Shown piece by piece: positions 56,555-64,000 of a stretch of DNA of 64,000 nucleotides; position 1 is the first letter of the stretch, and every line of letters begins with the position of its first letter. The DNA is from a bacterium (GTDB taxonomy: Bacteria > Desulfobacterota > Deferrisomatia > Deferrisomatales > Deferrisomataceae). The stretch covers positions 62,001 through 126,000 of the forward strand of contig JALUTY010000034.1 of NCBI GenBank assembly GCA_027021615.1, read 5' to 3'. The notes under the pieces were generated by a model. The model was not told the origin of the DNA and did not search any database. It saw nothing but the letters and a program-made list of their open reading frames with translations. Both the position numbers and the translations under genes were made by a program.

Positions 56555-58145
56555 CCTCGGTGCGTTTGCCCTGGCCGCGGTCTCCCTGTGGGTGGGCCTG
56601 GGCTCCTACGGCCTGGTCGAGCCGTCCGACGCCCGCTACGCCGAGATCGCTCGGGAGATGTGGGCCTCGGGGGACTGGGTGTTCCCCCGGCTCCTGGGAA
56701 TCCATCACTTCCACAAGCCTCCTCTCATCTACTGGGTCACCTCCCTGGGTTATGCTGCGCTGGGACCCACCGAGTGGGGCGCCCGCGCCGGCCAAGGCGT
56801 GCTCGCGGCGACCCTGGTCCTGGTGCTGTGGCGGTTCGCCCGCCGGCACCTAGGGGAGGCCGCCGGCACGTGGGCGGTGGCGCTGGCGGCCACCACGCCG
56901 GCAGTGGTGGGGGCCGAGCGTATGCTCACCACCGACCTCCTGCTCTGCCTGTGCCAGACCCTGGTAATCACCAGCGCCTACGACATCTGGAGCGGAAAGG
57001 GGCAGAAGTCGGCCCGGATCGTCCTGTACCTCTCCCTGGGCCTGGCGTTTCTCACCAAGGGCCCCGTGGGCTGGGTCGTGCCCCTGCTCGTGCTCGGCCC
57101 GTTCCTGGTGTTTCACCGGGGACGAGGGGGCCGGGGCCGGCCTTGGGGCATCGCCTGGGGCGTCCCCCTGGCCCTTGCCGTGGCCCTGCCCTGGTTCGCC
57201 TATGTGGTCGCCGCGACGCCGGGGCTGCTCGACTACTTCCTGGGCGGCCAGATCGTGAGTCGCCTCCGAAGCGGCGGCATGGGCCACCCCCACCCTTGGC
57301 ATTACTACCTCGTGGTCTTTCCCGCCCTGGGCCTTCCCTGGATCCTTCTTGCGCCGGCCGGCCGCAGGGTTGCGGCCGGCCGCTCGCCCCCCCTCGCCTC
57401 GCTGCTGGTCCTGTGGGCTCTGGTGCCCCCGGCGTTCTTCAGCCTGCCGGCGACGAAGCTCCCCCTGTACGTGCTGGCCGCCTACCCGGCGGTATGCCTG
57501 CTGGGGGCCGGGGCCCTGGCCGGTGCCCCCCAAGAGACCCGGACACCGCTGCGCTGGTGCGGGGGGGTCACCCTGCTGTTGGCCGGGGCCGCGCTCGTGG
57601 TGGGCCTGGGCGTGGTACCGATTAAAGGCGGGGACCTGGCTGCCGTCCCCCCCGGCCGGATCGGGGAGCTGTTCCTTCCCCTGGCCGCCGTGCTCGGCCT
57701 CGCCGGAGCCGGGGCCCTGGCCTGGACGGCACGGACCGGGGCGCGGCCGGGGGCGGCCGCAGCCTGTCTGGCCGTGGCCCTGGCCGCCACCACCGCCTGG
57801 GCGTTCTCCCGGGGCGACGCCCTGCCCCTGCGCACGGCCCGCCCCGTGGGCCGGGCGGCGCTGGCCCTCTGGGAGCCGGGAACGGTGTTGGCCGAGTACC
57901 GGAGCTTGTCCGCCGGGTTCGCGTTCTACACAGGCCGGCTGCCCGTGCTCGGGGGAATCCGCCGGGAGCTGGTCTTCGAGGGCCCCCCCGTCAAGGCGCG
58001 GGTGCTGGATCGGAAAGCGTTTCTGGAGCTTTGGGCCGGCCCCCGGCGGGTGTTGGCCCTGACCCGCCCCAAACGCCTCTCGGAGCTTCCCGGCGCGAAG
58101 GAGATCGCCAGGGGGGGAGGGTACGTCCTGGTGGAGAACCGATGA
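56538..58145 (+). CDS. ArnT-like family 39 glycosyltransferase
   Basis: A 535-residue polytopic membrane enzyme. The luminal catalytic loop after helix 1 has [20 protein letters not shown], with the acidic residues required in ArnT/PMT enzymes, and [13 protein letters not shown]. About eleven more hydrophobic helices follow and a soluble C-terminal end. It would move a sugar from undecaprenyl phosphate onto lipid A or another envelope acceptor. ATG at 56538 overlaps the LAB_N gene by 17 bases; the ribosome site is weak, suggesting coupling. Confidence 0.88.
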   Translation: MPRARDLGAFALAAVSLWVGLGSYGLVEPSDARYAEIAREMWASGDWVFPRLLGIHHFHKPPLIYWVTSLGYAALGPTEWGARAGQGVLAATLVLVLWRFARRHLGEAAGTWAVALAATTPAVVGAERMLTTDLLLCLCQTLVITSAYDIWSGKGQKSARIVLYLSLGLAFLTKGPVGWVVPLLVLGPFLVFHRGRGGRGRPWGIAWGVPLALAVALPWFAYVVAATPGLLDYFLGGQIVSRLRSGGMGHPHPWHYYLVVFPALGLPWILLAPAGRRVAAGRSPPLASLLVLWALVPPAFFSLPATKLPLYVLAAYPAVCLLGAGALAGAPQETRTPLRWCGGVTLLLAGAALVVGLGVVPIKGGDLAAVPPGRIGELFLPLAAVLGLAGAGALAWTARTGARPGAAAACLAVALAATTAWAFSRGDALPLRTARPVGRAALALWEPGTVLAEYRSLSAGFAFYTGRLPVLGGIRRELVFEGPPVKARVLDRKAFLELWAGPRRVLALTRPKRLSELPGAKEIARGGGYVLVENR

Positions 58146-58765
58146 TGCGGCTGCTGCACGAGGCGGTGCTGTGGATCCTGGCCACGGTGGGGAGGCTCGG
58201 GTACCCCGGCATCGTGGCCCTGATGTTCCTGGAGAGCTCGTTCTTCCCCTTTCCCAGCGAGGTGGTGATCCCTCCGGCGGGGTACCTGGCCAGCCGCGGG
58301 GAGATGAGCCTTCCCTGGGTGATCTTCGCCGGAGTCCTGGGAAGCCTGCTCGGGGCCCTGTTCAACTATGGCCTGGCCGTGTGGTTGGGCCGGCCGTTCC
58401 TGCACCGATACGGTCGGTACGTGGGGCTCACTCCCCGGGCTTTGGAGCGGGTGGAGGGGTTCTTCCGGCGCCACGGCGAGATCAGCACCTTCGTGGGGCG
58501 GCTCGTGCCCGGGGTACGCCAGTACATCTCGTTTCCCGCGGGGCTCGCTCGGATGCGGTTGGTGCCGTTCTGCCTGTACACCTGCCTGGGCGCCGGCGTG
58601 TGGGTGGTGGTGCTGGCAGCGATCGGCTATTTCGTGGGGAACAACCAGGACCTGGTGGTGACATACTCCCGCCGGGCGTTTTGGTACCTGGCCCCGGCCC
58701 TGGCCCTCTTGTGCGGGGTGTACGCCTGGCGTAACCGCCGCCGTGCCGGCGCCCCTCCTGGCTAA
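58142..58765 (+). CDS. DedA-family membrane protein
   Basis: A 207-residue SNARE-associated/DedA protein. [40 protein letters not shown] and [20 protein letters not shown] include the family residues: Glu near the first motif and GRxxPxxR. DedA proteins recycle undecaprenyl phosphate or flip lipids, which fits the preceding polyprenyl-sugar genes. ATG in an ATGA overlap with the GT39 stop; GGAG six bases before it. A TCTCGGCGCCGAGA palindrome (58790-58803) follows, without T-tract. Confidence 0.93.
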   Translation: MMRLLHEAVLWILATVGRLGYPGIVALMFLESSFFPFPSEVVIPPAGYLASRGEMSLPWVIFAGVLGSLLGALFNYGLAVWLGRPFLHRYGRYVGLTPRALERVEGFFRRHGEISTFVGRLVPGVRQYISFPAGLARMRLVPFCLYTCLGAGVWVVVLAAIGYFVGNNQDLVVTYSRRAFWYLAPALALLCGVYAWRNRRRAGAPPG

Positions 58766-58857
58766 TCCGGCGGCGAACCAAACCCGTCTTCTCGGCGCCG
58801 AGAGCATGGGGCCCGCCCTCCGAGGTCGCCAGAGGGATAAAGGAATGAGGGCCTGCC

Positions 58858-59037
58858 GTGAGCCGCCCACCCTGCCCGCGCTGCCGCCAGTCTTACGTGA
58901 CCTGGGACCCCCGGGCCCCCTACGGATGCCGGGCCCTGGGGTTCAAGACCCGTTCCGTGCCCAGCGACGACGTGCGCCGAATCTCGGGTCAGGACTGCCT
59001 GTTCTTCGAGAAGAAGGCTCCCTGCCGAGGAGCATGA
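58858..59037 (+). CDS. Small cysteine-rich protein (59 aa), conserved type
   Basis: A 59-residue frame: Met-Ser-Arg-Pro-Pro, then CPRCRQSYVTWDPRAPYGCR, ALGFKTRSVPSDDVRR, and a last part with QDCLFFEKK and a final Cys. The four or five cysteines with the VTWDP and PYGCRALGFK segments resemble a family of short uncharacterised proteobacterial proteins with this signature. GTG start; the ribosome site (GAGGGCC) is weak. It lies 92 bases after the DedA gene and converges on the isochorismatase-like gene. Function unknown; metal binding is likely. Confidence 0.7.
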   Translation: MSRPPCPRCRQSYVTWDPRAPYGCRALGFKTRSVPSDDVRRISGQDCLFFEKKAPCRGA

Positions 59038-59046
59038 CTCGCGGAG

Positions 59047-59598
59047 CTACGCTCCCTTCACCAGGGGCAGGCACGCCCGGAATTCTCCTGTGCCGGCCCG
59101 TTCTAGCAGCTCGTACAGGGCCGACTCCCAGCACGTGATCACCCCCCCCGCCGCCTCGATCCGCCGCAGGGCCAGGTCCCGGTGGAAGGGATTCCGGGAG
59201 GCCACGGCATCGGCAGCCACGTGCACCCCGTAGCCCGCACGGAGGGCCTGGAGGGCGGTCTGGGCAACGCAGATGTGGGCCTCGATCCCCACCAGGAGCA
59301 GGGTTCCGCAGCCCGTGGCCTGGACGGCCGGGGGAAAGCCGGGGCACCCGAAGCATCCGAAGTGGATCTTCCGCATCGGTTGCCAGCCCGCCAGGGCCTC
59401 AGTCACCCGGGGGTCCGTGGGGCCGAGATTCTCCTGCTCGGTCCACAGGATCGGCAGGTCCAGCATCCGCGCGGCCCGCACCAGCCGCACCGCCCGGTCC
59501 ACGACAACGTCGGCGTCGGGAATGTGCGTAAGGAGGCGGCCCTGCAGATCCACGACCACCAGGACCGTGTTGGTGCGATCCAGCAACAGGGACGTCAC
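59047..59598 (-). CDS. Isochorismatase-like cysteine hydrolase
   Basis: A 183-residue hydrolase. The catalytic triad is visible as Asp in VLVVVDLQGRL, Lys in MRKIHFGCFG and Cys in VGIEAHICVAQT, with ILWTEQENLGPT between. Family members cleave amides or vinyl ethers, such as nicotinamide, or have unassigned substrates; YcaC-type proteins are the nearest in size. GTG at 59598 has GGAGGG six bases before. It is transcribed away from the genes upstream on its strand at 59643-60733. Confidence 0.88.
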   Translation of the reverse strand: MTSLLLDRTNTVLVVVDLQGRLLTHIPDADVVVDRAVRLVRAARMLDLPILWTEQENLGPTDPRVTEALAGWQPMRKIHFGCFGCPGFPPAVQATGCGTLLLVGIEAHICVAQTALQALRAGYGVHVAADAVASRNPFHRDLALRRIEAAGGVITCWESALYELLERAGTGEFRACLPLVKGA

Positions 59599-59642
59599 GG
59601 GAAACCCTCCGGGGGAAAGGGGGAGCCTCACCCGGCTCGGGG

Positions 59643-60116
59643 TCAACGGCGGAACAGGGTCCTCAACCCAGATCCCGCGGCTGGGGGCGAGGGGCACACC
59701 GTCACCGTAAGCGGCGGGGTCGGCCTGCGGGCCTCGATCTCTACCAGCCAGGTGCGGACCAGGCAGTCCAGGGCCCGGGTCATGGGCCGCGGCACGTGCA
59801 GGATGAGCCGCTCCCCCTCGGCGGTGGCTTCGAGGAAACATCCCCAGACCCAGGGGTAGGCCAAGGCCCGGTCCACGAACTCCGCGACCACGCGACGAAG
59901 GTCGGGGGCCAGGTCCCCCATCCGGGCCAGGAGCACCGGTCCGGCGTCCCGACCCATGCGGGACACCGGCAGGCCCCGGCGGCGGTGGGCAGCGCGCTGG
60001 CGGGCTTTTCGAAGACGGTGGAAGGAGCTGGTTCGGTCCATGGTCTCCAGGCTACCGCGATCCGCCGCCTGTGCAAGCGCCCGCACGGTCTCCGGCTCAC
60101 CGGGCCTGTCCTTCAT
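59643..60116 (-). CDS. Hypothetical protein
   Basis: A 157-residue basic protein with no family I recognise. The N-terminal 60 residues are rich in Arg; the C-terminal half looks globular (LRRVVAEFVDRALAYPWVWG, RLILHVPRPMTRALDCLVRT, WLVEIEARRP), with alternating strands and a helix. ATG at 60116 overlaps the marC stop (ATGA), the pattern used for coupled genes here. ATGs at 60125 and 60041 are alternatives; the latter has GGAG four bases before it. Confidence 0.6.
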   Translation of the reverse strand: MKDRPGEPETVRALAQAADRGSLETMDRTSSFHRLRKARQRAAHRRRGLPVSRMGRDAGPVLLARMGDLAPDLRRVVAEFVDRALAYPWVWGCFLEATAEGERLILHVPRPMTRALDCLVRTWLVEIEARRPTPPLTVTVCPSPPAAGSGLRTLFRR

Positions 60117-60733
60117 CCGGTCCATATCTCCTGCACCCCTTTGATCACGAACTGGATCGCCAGTGAGACGAGCAGCAGACCCATCAACCGGGTCACCAAC
60201 CGCTCCCCGGTGGCTCCCATCCACCGCGACAGCGGCTCCGCCAGGCGGAACGCCGCGAACACCAGGGCGGCGTTGGCCGCCACGGCCGCCCACACCATGG
60301 CCGTTTCCATGAGCCCGTGGCCGGCATCGGTGAGCATCAGCACGGCCGAGATCGCCCCCGGCCCGGCCAGCATGGGGACGGCCAGGGGGATCAGGGAGAC
60401 GTCCTCCTTCTCCCGAGCCGCGGCCTCCTCCTCGTCGGTGCGCTTCATGCGGTTGTCCCGGGCCTCGAGCATGTCGAACCCCACCTTCAGCAGGATCAGT
60501 CCCCCCGTGACCCGGAACGCGGCCAGGGTCACCCCGAACAGCCCGAAGATGAACCGGCCCGCCAGGGAGAAGAACAGGAGCACGGCCACCATGTACACCG
60601 TGGCCCGCAGGGCCACCCCCCGCCGGGTTTGGGCCGACAGGTTCGCGGTAAGGGCCAGAAAGACCGGCGTGTTGCCCAGCGGGTCCAGAATGGCGAACAG
60701 GGTGACGAACGCCTGAAGAAACGTGGCTGACAC
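60113..60733 (-). CDS. MarC-family (UPF0056) membrane protein
   Basis: A 206-residue protein with six membrane helices: FVTLFAILDPLGNTPVFLAL, FSLAGRFIFGLFGVTLAAF, ITVGL-like RVTGGLILLKVGFDML, then the loop RMKRTDEEEAAAREKEDVSL, and IPLAVPMLAGPGAISAVLML. The family has no established transport function. GTG at 60733 has GGAGGG five bases upstream; a TTG at 60748 would place that site inside the gene. Confidence 0.92.
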   Translation of the reverse strand: MSATFLQAFVTLFAILDPLGNTPVFLALTANLSAQTRRGVALRATVYMVAVLLFFSLAGRFIFGLFGVTLAAFRVTGGLILLKVGFDMLEARDNRMKRTDEEEAAAREKEDVSLIPLAVPMLAGPGAISAVLMLTDAGHGLMETAMVWAAVAANAALVFAAFRLAEPLSRWMGATGERLVTRLMGLLLVSLAIQFVIKGVQEIWTG

Positions 60734-61273
60734 CGAACCCTCCGGCAAAGGACTCGCGAGCCGCCCTTCCTAACCCAAACGAGGGCGTTTCGCAACCCCT
60801 GTTCCCGTGTCGGCCCGGCTCCGGCCGGCACGGTTGCCCGGAGGCGGGCCCACGCCGTATGCTTCCAGGTAACTTCGGTCGTTGGTCGTCAGTCGTTGGT
60901 CGTCGGTCGGGGGCCTTCGGCCCGCTAGGCGGCTAGGCTGCTAGGCCGCTAGGCGGCCGGGCCGCTTCCCTGAACCGCCGCCGGCGATGGTTCTGGAGCA
61001 ACGAACGTTACCCTCCCCGTTGTACAGCCCCGTAGGGGGCCTGAGAGACTTCCAGGTAACTTCGGTCTACGGTCGTCGGTCGAAGGTCTTCGGTCGAAAG
61101 CTCGTCCCGATATCGGAGCCGGGGGGCATGGGGGCTGGTGGAGCGTCCGCCTGCCCCACAGGCCGAGGTTCCAAAGATTTTTCTAGTTTCTAGTCTCTAG
61201 TCTCTAGACGGCCCCGTAGGGGCCTGAGGGGGCTTCCCAGTCTCTTCAGCCTAAATCCAGAAAGGAGCGACCC
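60734..61273. repeat. Intergenic repeat array upstream of the uridylyltransferase gene
   Basis: No gene is seen. The segment TTCCAGGTAACTTCGGTC occurs exactly at 60863-60880 and 61050-61067, each followed by short GGTCGTCGGTCG-type units. GCTAGGC units repeat at 60928-60957. CCCCGTAGGGGCCTGAG-like blocks occur at 61028-61045 and 61212-61228, containing GGCCCC/GGGGCC hairpins. TCTAGT units fill 61182-61210, and an inverted relative lies at 5251-5282. GGGGGGCATGGGGG near 61119-61132 resembles the cores at 28971 and 33781. AAAGGAG at about 61261 belongs to the next gene. Confidence 0.7.
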
Positions 61274-62659
61274 ATGATGCTGCCGGTGGAAGAGGCGTTG
61301 GAGATCTTTCGCGGCATGTTTCAGGACGCCGGCGAGCCGCCAGAGGCGTTCGAGACCTTCGGCCGCCTGTATCGACGGTACCGATCCGGCGAGACCGGCG
61401 CCGTGCGCTGGCCCGAGATCGCGCCGGCCGGAGCCGAAAGGATGGTTCCCCAGGAGGAGCTGGACACCCCGGAGCTCCGCCGGGAGGGGGAGGCCCGGTG
61501 GTCCCAGCTCGCTTGGATCGTGCTGAACGGGGGGCTCGGCACCTCCATGCGCATGGACCGGGCCAAGAGCCTGGTGCCGGTCAAACAGGGGCGCACCTTC
61601 CTGGATCTGTTGGTGGCCCACGTGCTCCGGATGCGCAAGCGTACCCGCGCGGACCTGCCGGTGGTGTTCATGAACTCCTTCGCCACCCGCGACGACACCT
61701 TGCGGGCCCTGCCCGTGGACGAGCTGCGGGCGCGGGGGCTGCCGGTGGACTTCGTGCAGCACCGGTTTCCCCGGATCCGGGTGGACGACGGCGGGCCGCT
61801 GGCCGGGGCGGACCACAAGGAGGCCTGGGCCCCTCCCGGTCACGGCAACCTGTACGCGGCCCTGGCCGGCTCGGGCCTGCTGGAAAGGTTGCTGGCATCG
61901 GGAATCCGCTGGGCTTTCGTGTCCAACGCGGACAACCTCGGGGCCAGCCCCCATCCCGCGTTCCTGGGGCTCATGGCCCGCCAGGGGCTGTCGTTTGCCC
62001 TGGAGGTGACCCCCAAGACCCCGGCGGATGTCAAGGGCGGCACCCTGGTCGTGCGGCAAGGCCGCCTGGAGCTGCTGGAGATCGCCCAGGTCCCCCCGGA
62101 GCACGCGGACGAGTTCCAGGACACCGGCCGGTTCCCGGTGTTCAACACGAACAACCTCTGGCTCGACCTGCACGCCGTGCGCGAGCAGCTGAACGACGGC
62201 GGGTTGGACCTTCCTCTGATCGTCAACCGGAAGGAGGTGGAAGGGCTCGACGTGGTCCAGCTGGAAACCGCCATGGGCGCGGCCATCGGTGCTTTCGACC
62301 GGTCGGTGGGGGTGGTGGTGGACCGCCGCCGTTTCGCTCCGGTCAAGACCACGGACGACCTGCTGGTCCGCCGCAGCGACGCCTACGTCCTGGGAGAGGA
62401 GAGCCCCCTGGTGCCCAACCCGGCCCGGGAGCCCGGCCTCGGCCCCCCCGTGGTCCGGTTGGACCCCCGGTACTATCGATCGGTGGCGGACCTGGACCTG
62501 CGCATCCCTGCCCCCCCCAGCCTGGTTCGGGCCCAATGGTTCGAGGTGCGCGGCGACGTGCGGTTCGGCGAAGGGGTCGTGGTGGAGGGCCGGGTCGTCG
62601 TGGCCCACGACGGGCCGGGCCACCTCACCGTTCCGGACGGGACGGTGCTACGGGGCTGA
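61274..62659 (+). CDS. UTP-glucose-1-phosphate uridylyltransferase (UDPGP family)
   Basis: A 461-residue pyrophosphorylase of the eukaryote-like UDPGP family rather than the bacterial GalU fold. The nucleotide loop is VLNGGLGTSMRMDRAKSLVP, followed by VVFMNSFATRDDT, KEAWAPPGHGNLYAAL, FVSNADNLGA, DVKGGTLVVR, and FNTNNLWLDLHAV. It makes UDP-glucose (or a similar UDP-sugar) for glycan synthesis. The C-terminal beta-helix-like end closes with VRFGEGVVVEGRVVVAHDGP. ATG at 61274 with AAAGGAG eight bases upstream; it converges on the next gene with a 12-base overlap. Confidence 0.93.
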   Translation: MMLPVEEALEIFRGMFQDAGEPPEAFETFGRLYRRYRSGETGAVRWPEIAPAGAERMVPQEELDTPELRREGEARWSQLAWIVLNGGLGTSMRMDRAKSLVPVKQGRTFLDLLVAHVLRMRKRTRADLPVVFMNSFATRDDTLRALPVDELRARGLPVDFVQHRFPRIRVDDGGPLAGADHKEAWAPPGHGNLYAALAGSGLLERLLASGIRWAFVSNADNLGASPHPAFLGLMARQGLSFALEVTPKTPADVKGGTLVVRQGRLELLEIAQVPPEHADEFQDTGRFPVFNTNNLWLDLHAVREQLNDGGLDLPLIVNRKEVEGLDVVQLETAMGAAIGAFDRSVGVVVDRRRFAPVKTTDDLLVRRSDAYVLGEESPLVPNPAREPGLGPPVVRLDPRYYRSVADLDLRIPAPPSLVRAQWFEVRGDVRFGEGVVVEGRVVVAHDGPGHLTVPDGTVLRG

Positions 62660-64000
62660 GTCGGTCACCATCTTCCGCAGGCAGGCCACCACGTCCGGGT
62701 CGAACGCCTCGGCCTCCAACCGGGCCACCGCCTCCCGGATCGGCACGGCCCCCCGGTAGGGCCGGGGGGAGGTCAACCCCACGAACGCCTCAGCCACGGC
62801 CACAATCTTGGCCGCCGGCGGGATCTGATCCCCCTTCCGGCCCATGTAACCGGAGCCGTCCTCCCGCTCGTGGTGGTACACGATGGCGTCCCGATCCAGA
62901 CCCTTCATGCCGAGGCTCTCCAAAAACCGCCACCCCAGCAGCGGATGCTCGGTCAGATCCCTGCGTTCCCGAGGGCCGAACGGCCGGGCCTCGGCCAGGC
63001 GGTGCACCCGAAAGCTCGCCTCCCCCAGGTCGTGGAACCGAGCGCTCGCAGCGATGCGTTCCACGACCTCCTCGTCCCATCCCAGGGCGCGGGCCAGACG
63101 GCCGGCCCACTGGGCCACGGTCAGGGAGTGCCCCCCCATTCCCGGTATCATATCCTCCACCATGTCCACCAGGTAGGCCAGCGACTCCCTCAGGAAGCCC
63201 TGGCGGTCCGACGAGAACCTTCGGCAGGATCGAAGCACCTGGGCGATCCGATCGGCCACCGGAAGGAACCGCTCCATGTCCTCACGGGTGAACACCCCCC
63301 CGTCCGATCGATTGCTGAAATGGACCACTCCTTCCAGGTCGCCCTCGGCGATCAGCGGGACGCTGAGGAACGAATCGCTCCGGTACCCCCCGACCCGGTT
63401 CGCCGGCACCTCCTCGATGGTGGTGTCGTCGGGAACCAGCAGGGGACGCCGGTGGCGGGCCACCCACCCCGATACGCTCTCCGAGTCCAGGGAAACCCGG
63501 GTGGTCCGGATGACCTGATCCCTCCCCTCGAACCCGAACGCCTCCTGAACCACCAGATGCCCGTCATCCCGCTCCATCAAAGAGACCCGGTCCGCCGGCA
63601 CCACCTCCCGACACAGCCGGGCGATCCACGCCAGCAGCACCCCCGGCTCCCCCGGCCGCCCCACCAGGCTCTGGGCCGCCAAGCGGTCCAGAAGGCGGTC
63701 GCCAGGGTCCTGCTCCGGGCGCGGCGGCGCGTAGTATCGCCGCCCGGACATCCCCCGGGCCTCCTCCAGGGACGCCAAGGCCCGCTTCCACAAGGTCTCG
63801 GCGGTGTCCCCGTGATCGGGCAGTACCGCCGCCCCCATGTGGGGGTTGACCCGGATCCCCCCCCCCGGCACGAGGTCAGGGATCAAGGGAGGCGCCAAGG
63901 CGCCGAACAGCCGACGCGCCAACACCGCCACATGGTCCTGCCCGGCGCCGGGCAGGATGATCGCGAACCGCTCCCGCTCGATACGGGCCAAGGTGTCGCT
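62648..64000 (-). CDS. Degenerate GGDEF - GAF - HD-GYP-like signalling protein (partial)
   Basis: The 450 C-terminal residues are in the window; the gene continues past the right edge. The first residues, TLARIERERFAIILPGAG, align with the usual diguanylate cyclase motif, but the GGDEF tetrad is replaced by ERERF. A GAF domain follows (about window residues 120-255; EVVPADRVSLMERDDGHLVV, SFLSVPLIAEGDLEGVVHFS). The C-terminus is an HD-GYP-like domain: FHDLGEASF, EHPLLGWRFLESLG, YHHEREDGSGYMGRKG and IPPAAKIVAVAEAF. GYP is GYM and the Asp of the VAD motif is Glu. It probably senses through GAF; cyclase activity is unlikely and c-di-GMP hydrolysis is uncertain. Confidence 0.88.
   Translation of the reverse strand, partial: SDTLARIERERFAIILPGAGQDHVAVLARRLFGALAPPLIPDLVPGGGIRVNPHMGAAVLPDHGDTAETLWKRALASLEEARGMSGRRYYAPPRPEQDPGDRLLDRLAAQSLVGRPGEPGVLLAWIARLCREVVPADRVSLMERDDGHLVVQEAFGFEGRDQVIRTTRVSLDSESVSGWVARHRRPLLVPDDTTIEEVPANRVGGYRSDSFLSVPLIAEGDLEGVVHFSNRSDGGVFTREDMERFLPVADRIAQVLRSCRRFSSDRQGFLRESLAYLVDMVEDMIPGMGGHSLTVAQWAGRLARALGWDEEVVERIAASARFHDLGEASFRVHRLAEARPFGPRERRDLTEHPLLGWRFLESLGMKGLDRDAIVYHHEREDGSGYMGRKGDQIPPAAKIVAVAEAFVGLTSPRPYRGAVPIREAVARLEAEAFDPDVVACLRKMVTDSAP

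Noticed and set aside
60880-60960. Short near-identical units resembling a CRISPR array
   Set aside because: Units are only 6-10 bases, have no spacers of constant length, and no cas genes are near.

Overview
The window is a very GC-rich stretch of a bacterial chromosome with densely packed, often overlapping genes (stop and start fused as ATGA, GTGA or TGATG) and frequent GTG starts. It carries a polar-type flagellar regulon (FlhF/FlhG, a FleS/FleR-like sigma-54 pair, sigma-28-like promoters), CheX-type chemotaxis phosphatases, [NiFe]-hydrogenase maturation genes, minor type IV prepilins and a UDPGP-type pyrophosphorylase. Together these suggest a Gram-negative, motile, probably anaerobic member of the deltaproteobacteria/Desulfobacterota. 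That placement is inference; there is no rRNA in the window.

Left part (1-19.8 kb), accessory and housekeeping genes. It starts with the N-terminus of an NtrC-type regulator, hypE-hypD-hypC, a HU/IHF gene and tRNA-Arg(CCU), all leftward. A PHP phosphoesterase, dodecin and a bacterial aeRF1-like protein follow. Next is a tightly overlapping rightward set: thiF, FAD glycerol-3-phosphate dehydrogenase, sirtuin, ferredoxin. Then come a CaiB/BaiF CoA-transferase, a short minor-pilin cluster, queA-hflC-hflK, a family 4 uracil-DNA glycosylase, a VanZ-like protein and an OmpR/HisKA two-component system.

Middle part (19.8-54.9 kb), motility, all leftward. The chemotaxis operon is cheB-HDOD-cheR-cheA-AAA-cheR-cheW-cheX, ending with a FliK-like gene and a stand-alone FlhB C-domain. 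The export-apparatus operon is fliL-fliN-fliO-fliP-fliQ-fliR-flhB; fliM is absent. The basal-body/hook operon is flgB-flgC-fliE-fliF-fliG-fliH-fliI-fliJ-motE-fliK-flgD-flgE, with a good sigma-54 promoter at its head and a clear terminator at its end. Upstream lie cheY-cheX-flhA-flhF-flhG-TPR-fleS-fleR, headed by a near-consensus sigma-28 promoter. These genes would build the flagellum, set its number and position, and steer it.

Right part (55-64 kb), envelope and signalling. A PsiE-like protein precedes a four-gene set (GT2, LAB_N, ArnT-like GT39, DedA) that probably glycosylates lipid A. A small Cys-rich protein, an isochorismatase-like hydrolase, an unknown gene, a MarC protein, UTP-glucose-1-phosphate uridylyltransferase and a truncated degenerate-GGDEF/GAF/HD protein follow.

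Non-coding gaps at about 0.56, 5.25, 17.36, 28.97, 33.6-33.85, 46.24-46.4 and 60.86-61.23 kb share related repeat blocks. The most unusual coding features are an AAA+ enhancer-binding-like protein with no GAFTGA loop inside the chemotaxis operon, a CheA with two HPt domains plus MshEN-like repeats, a FliO with an SH3-like domain, and the missing fliM.
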